In this document: positions 36,053 to 45,089 of the stretch, one piece after another
How positions within the stretch are numbered: position 1 is the first letter of the stretch
Layout of the letters: the number at the start of each line of letters is the position of its first letter
Assembly: GCF_026672275.1 (NCBI RefSeq)
Contig: NZ_JANQCD010000004.1
Coordinates: 108,545 to 172,544 of the forward strand
Source: Marinifilum sp. D737
GTDB lineage: Bacteria; Bacteroidota; Bacteroidia; Bacteroidales; Marinifilaceae
Direction of reading: 5' to 3'
Length of the DNA: 64,000 bases
Notes under the pieces: model-generated
The model's database searches: none
What the model saw: the letters and a program-made list of their open reading frames with translations, nothing else
What the model was told of the DNA's origin: nothing
Program-made: the position numbers and the translations under genes

Positions 36053-36808
36053 TTAAATTCTTACCGGGATATTTTTAGTTTTCAGATATTTCTTCAGTTC
36101 TGGTATTTCAATTTCTTTGAAATGGAAAACACTTGCCGCCAAGGCTGCATCAGCCTTTCCTTCGATAAAAGTATCGGCAAAGTGCTCCATATTACCTGCG
36201 CCTCCCGAAGCAATTACCGGAATATTTACCATCTCAGACAGCTTGGCTAATGTTTCATTGGCAAAACCATTTTTCGTACCATCGTGATTCATGGATGTAA
36301 AAAGAATTTCACCAGCACCAAGCTGCTCTGCCTTTACAATCCATTCAAACAGATCGATTCCCGTTGAAAGTCGACCTCCATTCAGAAACACTTCCCAATT
36401 GCCATCAACACATTTGGCATCAACAGCTAAAACCACACACTGACTTCCAAATCTTTTTGCCAAATCGGATATCAATTGCGGATTTCGCACAGCTGCTGAG
36501 TTTATGGATACTTTATCTGCGCCAGCATTTAAAAGAACTCCTACATCCTCAGGTGTTGATATTCCACCTCCAACGGTAAACGGAATATTCAATTCTCTGG
36601 CCACTTTTTGTACCAATTCAACCAAAGTCTTTCTTTTTTCGTGGGTGGCTGTAATGTCAAGGAATACCAATTCGTCGGCTCCTTGTTCTGCATAGTAAGC
36701 AGCCAACTCAACCGCATCACCGGCATCACGAAGATCAACGAAGTTAACTCCCTTTACCGTTCTGCCATCCTTCACATCCAAACATGGTATTATTCTTTTC
36801 GATAGCAT
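36053..36808 (-). CDS. hisF: Imidazole glycerol phosphate synthase, cyclase subunit
   Basis: 251-residue TIM barrel. The catalytic Asp residues lie in [16 protein letters not shown] (Asp about 11) and VVLAVDAK (about 130). Phosphate-binding loops are FTVGGGIST and VIASGGAGN. With HisH it forms IGP and AICAR from PRFAR using ammonia tunnelled through the barrel. It starts 3 bp after hisA, so the two are probably coupled. Confidence 0.97.
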   Translation of the reverse strand: MLSKRIIPCLDVKDGRTVKGVNFVDLRDAGDAVELAAYYAEQGADELVFLDITATHEKRKTLVELVQKVARELNIPFTVGGGISTPEDVGVLLNAGADKVSINSAAVRNPQLISDLAKRFGSQCVVLAVDAKCVDGNWEVFLNGGRLSTGIDLFEWIVKAEQLGAGEILFTSMNHDGTKNGFANETLAKLSEMVNIPVIASGGAGNMEHFADTFIEGKADAALAASVFHFKEIEIPELKKYLKTKNIPVRI

Positions 36809-36811
36809 AAC

Positions 36812-37543
36812 TTACAATATAAATTCGTTAACCAATTCATTCACATCAATTCGCTCTTCGTAAATCGCCTTACCAATGATTACTCCCCAGCATCCAATCT
36901 CATTTAACACCCGAACGTCCTCAATATTACTCACACCTCCACTGGCTATCAAGTTGAGTTCCGGAAATTCTTTCATGACACCTTTGTATAAATCCACCGC
37001 CGGGCCTTGTAGCATTCCATCTTTAGAAATATCGGTACATATAATACTCTTTACTCCCTTGGCCTGATATTTTTCAAGGAATTTGTACAGGTGATAGTCC
37101 GAATCTTTCTGCCATCCTGAAATGGAAACCATTTCATTTCTAACATCGGCACCCAGAATTATTTTATCTGCTCCATATTTATCGAGCCAGCTTTCCATTA
37201 GTTCCGGATTCGATACAGCTATACTTCCTCCTGTAACCTGGTTTGCACCTGATTTAAATGCCAGTTCAATATCTTCATTGGATTTTACTCCTCCACCAAA
37301 GTCAATTTTCAAATTGGTACCTTCCGCTACCCTCCTCAAAACTTCGGCATTACAAATGTGTCCTGATTTTGCACCTTCCAAATCCACCAAGTGCAATCTT
37401 GTAATTCCTAATGCTTCAAAATTTCTTGCTACTTCCAAAGGATCTTCGCTATACACTTTCTCGGTATTATAGTCGCCCTTGGTTAAGCGAACGCATTTTC
37501 CTTTTATGGTATCTATTGCTGGTATTATTTTAATTTTTGCCAT
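36812..37543 (-). CDS. hisA: ProFAR isomerase
   Basis: 243-residue TIM barrel. The catalytic Asp is in IIPAIDTIKGKCVRLTKGDY (about 10), and the second Asp in ILGADVRNE. Phosphate loops are DFGGGVKS and IASGGVSN. It isomerises ProFAR to PRFAR. It is separated from hisH by 119 bp that contains a palindromic repeat, the longest gap inside the operon. Confidence 0.97.
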   Translation of the reverse strand: MAKIKIIPAIDTIKGKCVRLTKGDYNTEKVYSEDPLEVARNFEALGITRLHLVDLEGAKSGHICNAEVLRRVAEGTNLKIDFGGGVKSNEDIELAFKSGANQVTGGSIAVSNPELMESWLDKYGADKIILGADVRNEMVSISGWQKDSDYHLYKFLEKYQAKGVKSIICTDISKDGMLQGPAVDLYKGVMKEFPELNLIASGGVSNIEDVRVLNEIGCWGVIIGKAIYEERIDVNELVNEFIL

Positions 37544-37591
37544 TGCTTTTTTCTTTTAAATCGCAAGTATATTGCTTAAGTGTCACGTAAA

Positions 37592-37609
37592 TCCCGAAAG
37601 CTTTCGGGA
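37592..37609. repeat. TCCCGA...TCGGGA palindrome, copy 3 (inside his operon)
   Basis: TCCCGAAAGCTTTCGGGA, a perfect 18-bp palindrome in the hisH-hisA gap. Same family as 9204 and 19656. Confidence 0.8.
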
Positions 37610-37662
37610 CGCAAAGCCATTATATCTATCCTTACGGATTTTAAGTCTTAATCAAACTCGAT

Positions 37663-38253
37663 TTACAAATTGATAAAGTTTTCCAAAATTTTTACTCCAA
37701 CATCACCCGATTTTTCGGGATGAAACTGACATGCATAAAAATTATCTTTTTGCAAGGCCGCACTAAAGGGTACAATGTAATCACAACTGGCAATTGTTTC
37801 CTCTATTAGTGGCACATAGTAAGAATGCACAAAGTAGGTAAATTCACTTGTCTTAATGCCATTCAGTAATCCTCCTTTTAAATCATCCAGCTGATTCCAG
37901 CCCATATGTGGTACCTTTTGCTCATTGGTAAAACGCTTTGCGGATACAGGAAAAATGCCTAGAGCCTTGGTGTTCCCTTCCTCAGTACTTTCACACATTA
38001 ATTGCATTCCCAGGCAAATTCCCAATACTGGCTGCTTTAAGTCAGGAATCAAATCAATCAGATCATTTTCTTTTAGAGAATTCATTGCCCATGAGGCCTC
38101 TCCTACTCCGGGAAATATCACTTTATCCGCATTACGAATCACCTCTTTATCTTTAGAAACTATTGGAGTAATTCCCAATCGCTCAAAGGCATATTTTACC
38201 GACTGAATATTGCCCGCATCATAATCTATAATTACAATATTTTGCTTCTTCAT
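37663..38253 (-). CDS. hisH: Imidazole glycerol phosphate synthase, glutaminase subunit
   Basis: 196-residue class I glutamine amidotransferase. The nucleophile Cys is in VLGICLGMQLM, the catalytic His-Glu in CQFHPEKSGDVG, and the N-terminal strand is IVIIDYDAGNIQSVKYAFERLG. It supplies ammonia to HisF. It starts 3 bp after the hisB stop. Confidence 0.97.
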   Translation of the reverse strand: MKKQNIVIIDYDAGNIQSVKYAFERLGITPIVSKDKEVIRNADKVIFPGVGEASWAMNSLKENDLIDLIPDLKQPVLGICLGMQLMCESTEEGNTKALGIFPVSAKRFTNEQKVPHMGWNQLDDLKGGLLNGIKTSEFTYFVHSYYVPLIEETIASCDYIVPFSAALQKDNFYACQFHPEKSGDVGVKILENFINL

Positions 38254-38256
38254 TCT

Positions 38257-39402
38257 TTATAACTTTCCTTTTGTTGATGGTAATTGCAAGCAGTTTACAT
38301 CTCTTCTAATGGCCATACGAATGGCTCGGGCCAAGGCTTTAAAAATGCCTTCTATTTTGTGATGCTCATTTTGTCCCTCTGCCTTAATATTCAAATTACA
38401 TGCAGCTCCATCGGTAAATGATTTAAAAAAGTGATAAAACATCTCGGTAGGCATACCTCCAATCATTTCGCGTTTGAATTCAGCATCCCAAACCAACCAA
38501 TTTCTTCCTCCAAAATCCAGGGCAACTTGTGCTAAGCAATCATCCATAGGCAAAGAAAAACCGTAACGATCAAGGCCTAATTTTGAACCTAGTGCTTTAT
38601 TAAAAGCTTCTCCTAAAGCAATGGCAGTATCTTCAATGGTATGGTGCTCATCAACTTCCAAATCACCTTTTACCTTTACCGATAAATCAACACCTGCGTG
38701 CTTGGCAATTTGATCCAACATGTGATCGAAGAAGCCTATTCCTGTATCAAATTCTCCCTTTCCTTCTCCATCCAAATCCAATTTGATTTCGATTTGAGTT
38801 TCCTTGGTATTACGTACTATTCTTGCTGTTCTCTCCTCTAAGCTTAGATATTCGTAAATCTTTATCCAACTATCAGTTGCAAGTGCAATACATGCTTGAA
38901 GATCATTTTTAGATTCCGTCAATTCTTCATCTCCAATATTTCCACTTGATGTGATAAAAATGGCTTTCGATCCCAGATTTTTAGCCAATTCCACATCCGT
39001 CCACCTATCACCAATCACATAAGAGTTGGCCAAATCGTATTCTTCCGAAAAGTATTTGGTCAGAAGAGCTGTTCCCGGCTTACGGGTAGGTGAATTTTCT
39101 TCAGGAAAAGTTCTGTCAACGCAGATATCGCTAAATTCAATTCCTTCATTTGAGAAGGTCTTCAACATCTTTTTTTGTGCAGGCCAGAATGTTTCTTCAG
39201 GATATGAATCGGTTCCCAAACCATCCTGATTGGTCACCATCACCAACTCATATTCCAATTGATCAACAATTTTAGATAAGCCTTTAAACACAGCCGGATA
39301 AAACTCCAGCTTCTCTAAACTATCCACTTGGTAATCTACGGGAGGTTCAAGTATTAAAGTACCATCTCTATCAATAAAAAGAACTTTCTTTTTTGTATTC
39401 AT
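38257..39402 (-). CDS. hisB: Bifunctional histidinol-phosphatase / imidazoleglycerol-phosphate dehydratase
   Basis: 381 residues. The N-terminal HAD phosphatase (about 1-165) has [17 protein letters not shown] and [16 protein letters not shown]. The C-terminal IGPD domain (about 190-381) has the manganese-binding repeats [15 protein letters not shown]...[16 protein letters not shown] and [28 protein letters not shown]. It catalyses steps 6 and 8. The gene fusion also occurs in enterobacteria. Three bp follow hisC. Confidence 0.97.
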   Translation of the reverse strand: MNTKKKVLFIDRDGTLILEPPVDYQVDSLEKLEFYPAVFKGLSKIVDQLEYELVMVTNQDGLGTDSYPEETFWPAQKKMLKTFSNEGIEFSDICVDRTFPEENSPTRKPGTALLTKYFSEEYDLANSYVIGDRWTDVELAKNLGSKAIFITSSGNIGDEELTESKNDLQACIALATDSWIKIYEYLSLEERTARIVRNTKETQIEIKLDLDGEGKGEFDTGIGFFDHMLDQIAKHAGVDLSVKVKGDLEVDEHHTIEDTAIALGEAFNKALGSKLGLDRYGFSLPMDDCLAQVALDFGGRNWLVWDAEFKREMIGGMPTEMFYHFFKSFTDGAACNLNIKAEGQNEHHKIEGIFKALARAIRMAIRRDVNCLQLPSTKGKL

Positions 39403-39405
39403 AGC

Positions 39406-40458
39406 TTAAAATTTAGAGTTGTATTCGCTTAATGATTCGCACAATAGCTTATTTTCTTCCTGGGTGCCAATGCTTATTCTTACACAATTTTCCAAGCCAA
39501 CAATCTTTGAACGATCTCTAATAATTATTCCTTTTTCCAATAAGTAATTGTATAGTTTTTTGGCATCATCCACCTTAATCAAAATAAAATTAGCATCTGA
39601 TGGATAAATCTTTTCCACACATGATAAACCGGAAAGATACTTGCTTAACAGTTCCCTGCCTTGTAAAATTTCGTTCACCTGATTTAAATACCTCGCCTCA
39701 TCATCAAGCAATTCCAATGCTTTTGTTTGTGTTAGGCTATTTACATTATATGGCGGCTTAATGCGATTCAACACTCCTACAATTTCTTCTGATGCAAAAC
39801 CGATTCCCAATCGAATTCCTGCCATGCCCCAGGCTTTCGACAAAGTTTGAAGAATTACAAGGTTTGGATATTCATCTAACTTATCCAGGACTGATTTCCC
39901 GGGAGCAAAATCTATGTAAGCCTCATCTACAATTACAATACCTGGAAAAGATTTTAACAGTTGAACAATCCTATCTTCATTATACAAATTTGCGGTAGGA
40001 TTATTAGGTGAGCACAGAAACAACATCTTGGAGTTCTCATCCGAGAGATCCATTACCAAATCAATATTGGGCTGGAAATCCTTATCTAAAGGAGCTTCCT
40101 TAATTTCAATTGCATTAACATTGGCTGCCACCTCGTACATTCCGTAAGTAGGTGTACAAATTACAACATTGTCTTTATTAGGCTCACAAAATGCTCTAAA
40201 CAATAGATCAATTACCTCATCACTTCCATTTCCAAGAATCATTCTTGTTGGGGGAACTCCCTTTAATTGAGTTAATCTTTTTTTCAATTGATTTTGCAAA
40301 GGATCAGGATAACGATTGACTCCATTTTCGTATGGATTTTCATTTGCATCGAGAAATACAGAACCATTGCCCGAAAATTCATCGCGAGCAGAAGAGTATG
40401 GAACCAATTGTTTCACATTCGGTCGAATCAAATTATCAAGTGTAAATCTTGTATTCAT
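39406..40458 (-). CDS. hisC: Histidinol-phosphate aminotransferase
   Basis: 350-residue fold-type I PLP enzyme. The Schiff-base Lys is in LQTLSKAWGMAGIRLG, substrate and PLP residues in LDANENPYENGVNRYPDP and LCSPNNPTANLYN, and the late Arg in NCVRISIGTQEEN. Its ATG overlaps the hisD stop by four bases. Confidence 0.96.
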   Translation of the reverse strand: MNTRFTLDNLIRPNVKQLVPYSSARDEFSGNGSVFLDANENPYENGVNRYPDPLQNQLKKRLTQLKGVPPTRMILGNGSDEVIDLLFRAFCEPNKDNVVICTPTYGMYEVAANVNAIEIKEAPLDKDFQPNIDLVMDLSDENSKMLFLCSPNNPTANLYNEDRIVQLLKSFPGIVIVDEAYIDFAPGKSVLDKLDEYPNLVILQTLSKAWGMAGIRLGIGFASEEIVGVLNRIKPPYNVNSLTQTKALELLDDEARYLNQVNEILQGRELLSKYLSGLSCVEKIYPSDANFILIKVDDAKKLYNYLLEKGIIIRDRSKIVGLENCVRISIGTQEENKLLCESLSEYNSKF

Positions 40459-41753
40459 CCTTTGACCTCCTCTCTCAGTTTTTGTAAACGTACACTTACT
40501 GCATTGCAGTGAGCATCCAATTGTTCAGCTTTTGCCATCACCTCAATTACCGGTCCCAGTTCAAGTAAACCTTTTTCACTAATCTTTTGAAATGAAATAC
40601 TCTTCATAAAAGATTCAAGACATACGCCTGAAAAGGATTTAGCAAATCCATTGGTTGGTAATGTGTGATTTGTTCCTGAAGCGTAATCACCCGCACTCTC
40701 CGGAGTATAATTTCCTAAAAACACTGAACCTGCATTCAATATATTGTCTACACATTTTCCTTCATCCTTAACAGATATAATAAGGTGTTCAGGGCCATAT
40801 TCATTACTCAAGTCCAATGCTTCATCCAATGAAGAAACCAAAATAATTTTAGAATTCTGCAAGGCCTGCTCGGCAATCTCTTTGCGAGAAAGCTTGTTCA
40901 ACTGCCTATCAACTGCCAATTGAACTTCCTTAACCAAGGATTCTTCCCAGGTCACAAAAATCACTTGGCTATCTGCCCCGTGTTCCGCTTGTGATAACAG
41001 GTCGGAAGCTATAAACTCCGGATTCGCACTTTCATCTGCTAAAACCAATACTTCAGAAGGGCCTGCTGGCATGTCAATTGCCACACCCAGTTTGCTTACC
41101 CTCTGCTTTGCCGCAGTAACAAATTGATTTCCCGGACCAAAAATTTTATACACATTAGGAATACTTTCTGTTCCAAATGCCATAGCCCCGATAGCCTGAA
41201 TTCCACCTACACAAAAGACTTTATCTACCCCAACCAATTTACTGGCGTATAGAATCGCCGGATCAATCTTGCCATCCTTACCCGGTGGTGTGCACAAAAC
41301 AATCTCTTTACAAGCTGCAAGTTTTGCCGGAATCCCCAACATCAAGACAGTAGAAAACAAAGGAGCACTTCCTCCAGGAACATATAATCCCACTCGTTCT
41401 ATTGGTGTAGCCTTTCTCCAGCACTCAACCCCTTTTGTGGTTTCTATAACTTCAGTTTTTTGAAATTGAGCAGCATGAAATTTTTTAATGTTATTGGCAG
41501 CAACCAATAAAGCATCTTTTAATTCAGAGCTTAGCAGTTCCTCAGCTTTATCGATTTCCTTCTGAGTAATCTCAAGCTTATCAATTTTAATTTTATCAAA
41601 CTGCCAGGTATATTTTTTCAGAGCCTGATCTCCACCAACTTTTATCTCTTTAAAAATTTGGTTTACCACATCCTCCAAATCATCATTATCAATCAAAGGA
41701 CGTGACAAAATCGCCTTCCAGTCTTTCTTATCGGGATATTTTATTACTTGCAT
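40455..41753 (-). CDS. hisD: Histidinol dehydrogenase
   Basis: 432-residue zinc enzyme, the last two oxidation steps to histidine. Signature region: GPSEVLVLADESANPEFIASDLLSQAEHGADSQ (Q and H ligands). A catalytic GPEHLI segment and C-terminal HTLPTNGFAKSFSGVCLESFMK are also present. Length is standard. It overlaps hisC by 4 bp and lies 38 bp after hisG. Confidence 0.97.
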   Translation of the reverse strand: MQVIKYPDKKDWKAILSRPLIDNDDLEDVVNQIFKEIKVGGDQALKKYTWQFDKIKIDKLEITQKEIDKAEELLSSELKDALLVAANNIKKFHAAQFQKTEVIETTKGVECWRKATPIERVGLYVPGGSAPLFSTVLMLGIPAKLAACKEIVLCTPPGKDGKIDPAILYASKLVGVDKVFCVGGIQAIGAMAFGTESIPNVYKIFGPGNQFVTAAKQRVSKLGVAIDMPAGPSEVLVLADESANPEFIASDLLSQAEHGADSQVIFVTWEESLVKEVQLAVDRQLNKLSRKEIAEQALQNSKIILVSSLDEALDLSNEYGPEHLIISVKDEGKCVDNILNAGSVFLGNYTPESAGDYASGTNHTLPTNGFAKSFSGVCLESFMKSISFQKISEKGLLELGPVIEVMAKAEQLDAHCNAVSVRLQKLREEVKG

Positions 41754-41791
41754 GATTAAATATTCTGTGATTAATAGTTTTACGATTTAAA

Positions 41792-42652
41792 TTATAGTAC
41801 CATCTTTTCAATTGGGATGATTAGAATACCTTCGGCACCATTTAACTTTAACTGATCAATCACTCCCCAAAAGTCATTTTCATTAATTACAGAGTGCAAA
41901 GAACTCCATCCTTCCTTGGCCAATGGCATAATTGTAGGACTTTTCATTCCTGGTAATACTTCGATGATATCATTGATCTTCTCATTTGGAGCATTCAAAA
42001 GAATATATTTATTGTTTTTTGCTGCCAAAACCGATTTCAATCGGAATATTAGTCTATCCAGAATTGCTTGCTTTATACCAGAAATATTTTTATTGGCAAC
42101 CAAACAAGCTTCTGATTTTAGAATGGCTTCTACTTCCCTTAATCCATTCTTAAATAAAGTACTTCCTGAACTTACAAGATCGCAAATACCATCAGCCAAG
42201 CCAATATTTGGAGCAATTTCAACCGAACCAGAAATAACGTGTATATCACAATTCAAATTATTCTCATCAAGAAATAGCTGTAGAGAGTTTGGATAGGAAG
42301 TAGCTATCCTTTTACCATTAAAATACTCCAGGCCATTGTATTCAATATCCTTTGGCAAAGCCATTGACAACCTACATTTCGAGAAACCAAGCTTCTGTAA
42401 TATTTCAAGTTCTTTTTGTTTTTCTATTACTACATTTTCACCAATTATAGCAATATCAGCCACTCCATCTTCCACATACTGAGGAATATCTGAATTCCTA
42501 AGATACAAAACTTCCAATGGAAAGTTAAAGGCACTTGCCTTTAGTTGATCTTTTCCATTATCAATAGAAATTCCACATTCTTTAAGGATTTTAAGAGAAT
42601 CTTCTTTAAGTCTTCCTGACTTTTGAACTGCAATTTTTAATTTTTCACCCAT
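41792..42652 (-). CDS. hisG: ATP phosphoribosyltransferase (long form)
   Basis: 286 residues, the committed step of histidine synthesis. Its length indicates the long form, with a C-terminal regulatory domain for histidine feedback (about 215-286), and no HisZ is needed. Motifs: KIAVQKSGRLKEDSLKIL, VADIAIIGENVVIE, and GICDLVSSGSTLFKNGL, the PRPP-binding loop. The first structural gene of the operon. Its ATG is part of a 9-bp inverted repeat and lies behind an attenuator. Confidence 0.96.
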   Translation of the reverse strand: MGEKLKIAVQKSGRLKEDSLKILKECGISIDNGKDQLKASAFNFPLEVLYLRNSDIPQYVEDGVADIAIIGENVVIEKQKELEILQKLGFSKCRLSMALPKDIEYNGLEYFNGKRIATSYPNSLQLFLDENNLNCDIHVISGSVEIAPNIGLADGICDLVSSGSTLFKNGLREVEAILKSEACLVANKNISGIKQAILDRLIFRLKSVLAAKNNKYILLNAPNEKINDIIEVLPGMKSPTIMPLAKEGWSSLHSVINENDFWGVIDQLKLNGAEGILIIPIEKMVL

Positions 42653-42689
42653 GATTTAAAATTTTGAGACCACCTGATCCATCATGGGT
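42647..42689 (-). promoter_or_regulatory. hisG: Hairpin sequestering the hisG start codon
   Basis: ACCCATGAT (42647-42655) and ATCATGGGT (42681-42689) are a perfect 9-bp inverted repeat. The first contains the hisG ATG on the minus strand. The 25-base loop holds the likely ribosome-binding region. Formation would hide the start codon, giving possible translational control below the attenuator. Confidence 0.65.
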
Positions 42690-42691
42690 AA

Positions 42692-42725
42692 AAAAAATGC
42701 CCACCTGAATCAGGTGGGCATTTTT
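42692..42725 (-). terminator. his attenuator terminator hairpin
   Basis: ATGCCCACCTGA (42697-42708) and TCAGGTGGGCAT (42710-42721) form a perfect stem, extended by A and T tracts, followed by a T run on the minus strand. It lies between the leader peptide and hisG. Confidence 0.93.
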
Positions 42726-42762
42726 AATGTTAGTTAAATATCTTTTTCGGAATAGTGCATAA

Positions 42763-42806
42763 CATCGTCAGCTCACCTGCGGGTAAGTAAAATGATGATG
42801 ACGATG
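42763..42806 (-). promoter_or_regulatory. his attenuator pause/antiterminator region
   Basis: On the minus strand the His-codon segment CATCGTCA (42799-42806) is a perfect complement of TGACGATG (42763-42770), the 1:2 hairpin. Next to it, CAGGTGAGC (42771-42779) can pair with GCCCACCTG of the terminator's first arm with one mismatch, the antiterminator. The two pairings compete, as in enterobacterial his and trp attenuators. Confidence 0.85.
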
Positions 42807-42827
42807 ATGTAATGCAATAAACTTCAT
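42768..42827 (-). CDS. hisL: Histidine operon leader peptide
   Basis: 19 codons plus TGA: MKFIALHHRHHHFTYPQVS, with five His codons in a six-codon stretch, interrupted by one Arg. Ribosome stalling there under histidine shortage would free the antiterminator segment and allow read-through into hisG. It begins about 15 bases downstream of the predicted transcription start. The position, His run and overlapping hairpins make this a confident leader-peptide call. Confidence 0.93.
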   Translation of the reverse strand: MKFIALHHRHHHFTYPQVS

Positions 42828-42848
42828 TTTTGTTCTTTTTGTGTGGAG

Positions 42849-42880
42849 CAAAGATTAGCATTTATTTTTTTTCAGACAAA
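42849..42880 (-). promoter_or_regulatory. Putative his operon promoter
   Basis: On the minus strand TTTG (42877-42880), 20 bases, then AATCTTTG (42849-42856), one mismatch from the Bacteroidota TAnnTTTG box. It would start transcription near 42842, just before the leader peptide. Confidence 0.65.
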
Positions 42881-43092
42881 TCTTTTTTTCAAGAATATTG
42901 AAAAGTTAACGATTTAGCAACATAGATTCTATTCTAAAACAACATCACACAAATTTCTCTATTTTCAAACTCACCCCCTATTATTTTATTAGGTTATTCT
43001 CTAAAAAAACAAAATAATTCAACACACCCCCTCTTCGGAAACGATATAATTAAATAAAATGCACTTTTCGAGAAAAGAACCCCTTGTTTTTA

Positions 43093-43122
43093 TTTGTTAG
43101 TATGAAATTTTTAATACTTTTA
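43093..43122 (+). promoter_or_regulatory. Putative promoter of the P-II/amtB operon
   Basis: TTTG at 43093-43096, 18 bases, then TACTTTTA at 43115-43122 (last base differs from consensus). It implies a transcript start near 43129 and a leader of about 330 nt. Confidence 0.45.
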
Positions 43123-43140
43123 CAAAAGCAACCCCTAAAA

Positions 43141-43410
43141 ACACCAGGTGTATTTATTAAAAAACCACAATTATTTAATACACCCCCCCTTTTTAATGAA
43201 AGTTGCTTAAGAAAAAAACTGAAATTACTAACTATTATTAAAAACCATTATTAACCACATGAAAATCAATTTTCGCAATTCAGATGACAAAGCATACCTG
43301 CTTTTCTCAAGACATCAAAAACTGTCAATTTCTTCAATTTTTCGACAATAGTCGAATTTACGCTTGGTCTAAATACGAAACCCGAGGCTCCTTAATCCGG
43401 GGAACCTCGG
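43141..43410 (+). promoter_or_regulatory. Long structured leader upstream of the P-II gene
   Basis: GGTGTATT (43147-43154) can pair with the upstream ACACC in the palindrome at 43141-43151, or with AATACACC at 43177-43184; the two pairings exclude each other. A TTCGAC-AATA-GTCGAA hairpin follows at 43341-43356, and a GC-rich stem CCGAGG/CCTCGG at 43382-43410. C-tracts (CACCCCC) recur at 42972, 43025 and 43181. It resembles a regulatory leader, but no known riboswitch was recognised. Confidence 0.4.
43259..43351 (+). CDS. Possible 30-codon small ORF in the P-II leader
   Basis: ATG at 43259 to TAG at 43351, product of 30 residues starting MKINFRNSDDKAYLL. It ends within the TTCGAC/GTCGAA hairpin. 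No Shine-Dalgarno sequence is visible, though those are weak in this phylum. It could be a regulatory upstream ORF or chance. Confidence 0.2.
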   Translation: MKINFRNSDDKAYLLFSRHQKLSISSIFRQ

Positions 43411-43462
43411 TGTTTCAAATTAGAAGACTCAATGAAATTAAAATCTTATAACAGAAAAATTT

Positions 43463-43810
43463 ATGAAAAAGATCGAAGCGATTATTCGCAAAACTAAATT
43501 TGAAGACGTTAAGAAAGGACTACACGAAATAGGCATCGACTACCTGACATTTTGGGATGTAAGAGGTGTAGGAAAATCGGTGGAAAAAAGAGTATACCGA
43601 GGCGTTAAATATGATACCAGTAGTATCGAAAGAACTATGATATCATTTATAGTAAGAGACAAATTTGTAGATAGCTGTATTGTTAGCATTCGTGAAAATG
43701 CATTTACAGGTGAAATAGGAGATGGAAGAGTTTTCATTTATGAAGTTCTTGATGCTTACAGAATCAGAACAGGAGATTCTGGCGATCGCTCCTTATATGA
43801 TGAAGAATAG
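43463..43810 (+). CDS. P-II family nitrogen regulator
   Basis: 115 residues. P-II trimers read 2-oxoglutarate and ATP/ADP and gate AmtB. The T-loop keeps the Tyr-51 equivalent (KRVYRGVKYDTSS), the B-loop is ENAFTGEIGDGRVFIYEV, and the C-loop IRTGDSGDRSLYD. The T-loop differs from canonical GlnB/GlnK (no QKG or GHTE segment before YRG), as in other Bacteroidota members. amtB follows after 37 bp, the conserved glnK-amtB pairing. Confidence 0.93.
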   Translation: MKKIEAIIRKTKFEDVKKGLHEIGIDYLTFWDVRGVGKSVEKRVYRGVKYDTSSIERTMISFIVRDKFVDSCIVSIRENAFTGEIGDGRVFIYEVLDAYRIRTGDSGDRSLYDEE

Positions 43811-43847
43811 AGCTAGCATTAATTATTCACGAAATTAAATTATTATC

Positions 43848-45089
43848 ATGGAAGAAACTCTAAGTTTAAACACAATACAGTCAACAGTTACAGCAACGAG
43901 TCATTCATTAGATGTAGTTTGGGTACTACTTTCTGCTGCTTTAGTAATGTTTATGCAGCCTGGATTTGCAATGGCAGAAGCTGGCTTTACCAGAGCAAAG
44001 AACACAGCAAACATCCTAATGAAGAACATGTTGGATTTTGGTGTTGGCTCCATTTCATTTTTCTTAATTGGCTACGCTTTAATGTTTGGTTCTGATATAG
44101 GAGGATTCATTGGAAAGCTTCCCTTTCTGGAAGAATCAAGTCCTGAAATTGACTATTCATTTCTAATGTTTCAAACTGTATTTGCAGCCACCGCAGCAAC
44201 AATTGTATCAGGTGCAGTAGCAGAAAGAACGGAATTTAAAACCTATCTATTTTTTAGTATAATCACCACAGCTATTATCTATCCTATTTCCGGGCACTGG
44301 GTATGGGGAGGCGGATGGTTAAGTAATCTTGGCTTCCACGACTTCGCAGGTTCAAGTGTTGTTCATTCTGTTGGTGCATGGATGGGATTGGTAGGCGCTG
44401 CCCTTATCGGACCACGTATAGGTAAATACAATGGGAAAGCAAATGCAATACCAGGACATAACTTAACTTTTGCAGCTCTCGGAGTATTTATCCTATGGTT
44501 CGGATGGTTTGGATTTAATGCTGGCTCTCAGCTGGCTGCCTCTGGGTCGGATAATACCATTGCCATTTCTCATATCTTTTTAACAACCAACTTATCAGCA
44601 GCTGGCGGAACTCTTGCAGCACTTGCAGTAAGCTGGATGAGATATAAACGCCCCACACTTTCCTTAACTTTAAATGGTGCATTGGCGGGACTTGTTGCCA
44701 TTACTGCCGGATGTGATATTGTTACACCTCAAGCTGCAATCGTAATTGGTATTTTAGCAGGTATAACACTTGTCTTTTCAGTTGAGTTCATTGATAAAGT
44801 ACTCAGAATTGATGATCCTGTTGGTGCAATTACAGTTCATGGTGTGAATGGAGCACTAGGAACTCTTTTAGTAGGAATTTTTGCTACTGATGGTGGTCTC
44901 TTATATGGAGGTGGATTTAAACTTCTTGGAATTCAAGCTTTAGGTGTCATAGCTATTGCAGCCTGGGCTTTAGGAACTGCTTATATCTTATTCAAATTAT
45001 TAGATAAGACTATAGGTTTAAGGGTGCCGGCAATTGTTGAAGAAGAAGGTCTGGACATATACGAGCACGGCGAAAAAGCATACCATTAA
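43848..45089 (+). CDS. amtB: Ammonium transporter
   Basis: 413 residues, about 11 membrane helices. The twin pore His residues are in GSSVVHSVGAWMG (first) and ITVHGVNGALGTL (second). The start segment MFMQPGFAMAEAGFTRAKNTANILMKN matches the Amt signature. It moves ammonium across the inner membrane and is presumably gated by the P-II protein encoded just upstream. Confidence 0.96.
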   Translation: MEETLSLNTIQSTVTATSHSLDVVWVLLSAALVMFMQPGFAMAEAGFTRAKNTANILMKNMLDFGVGSISFFLIGYALMFGSDIGGFIGKLPFLEESSPEIDYSFLMFQTVFAATAATIVSGAVAERTEFKTYLFFSIITTAIIYPISGHWVWGGGWLSNLGFHDFAGSSVVHSVGAWMGLVGAALIGPRIGKYNGKANAIPGHNLTFAALGVFILWFGWFGFNAGSQLAASGSDNTIAISHIFLTTNLSAAGGTLAALAVSWMRYKRPTLSLTLNGALAGLVAITAGCDIVTPQAAIVIGILAGITLVFSVEFIDKVLRIDDPVGAITVHGVNGALGTLLVGIFATDGGLLYGGGFKLLGIQALGVIAIAAWALGTAYILFKLLDKTIGLRVPAIVEEEGLDIYEHGEKAYH

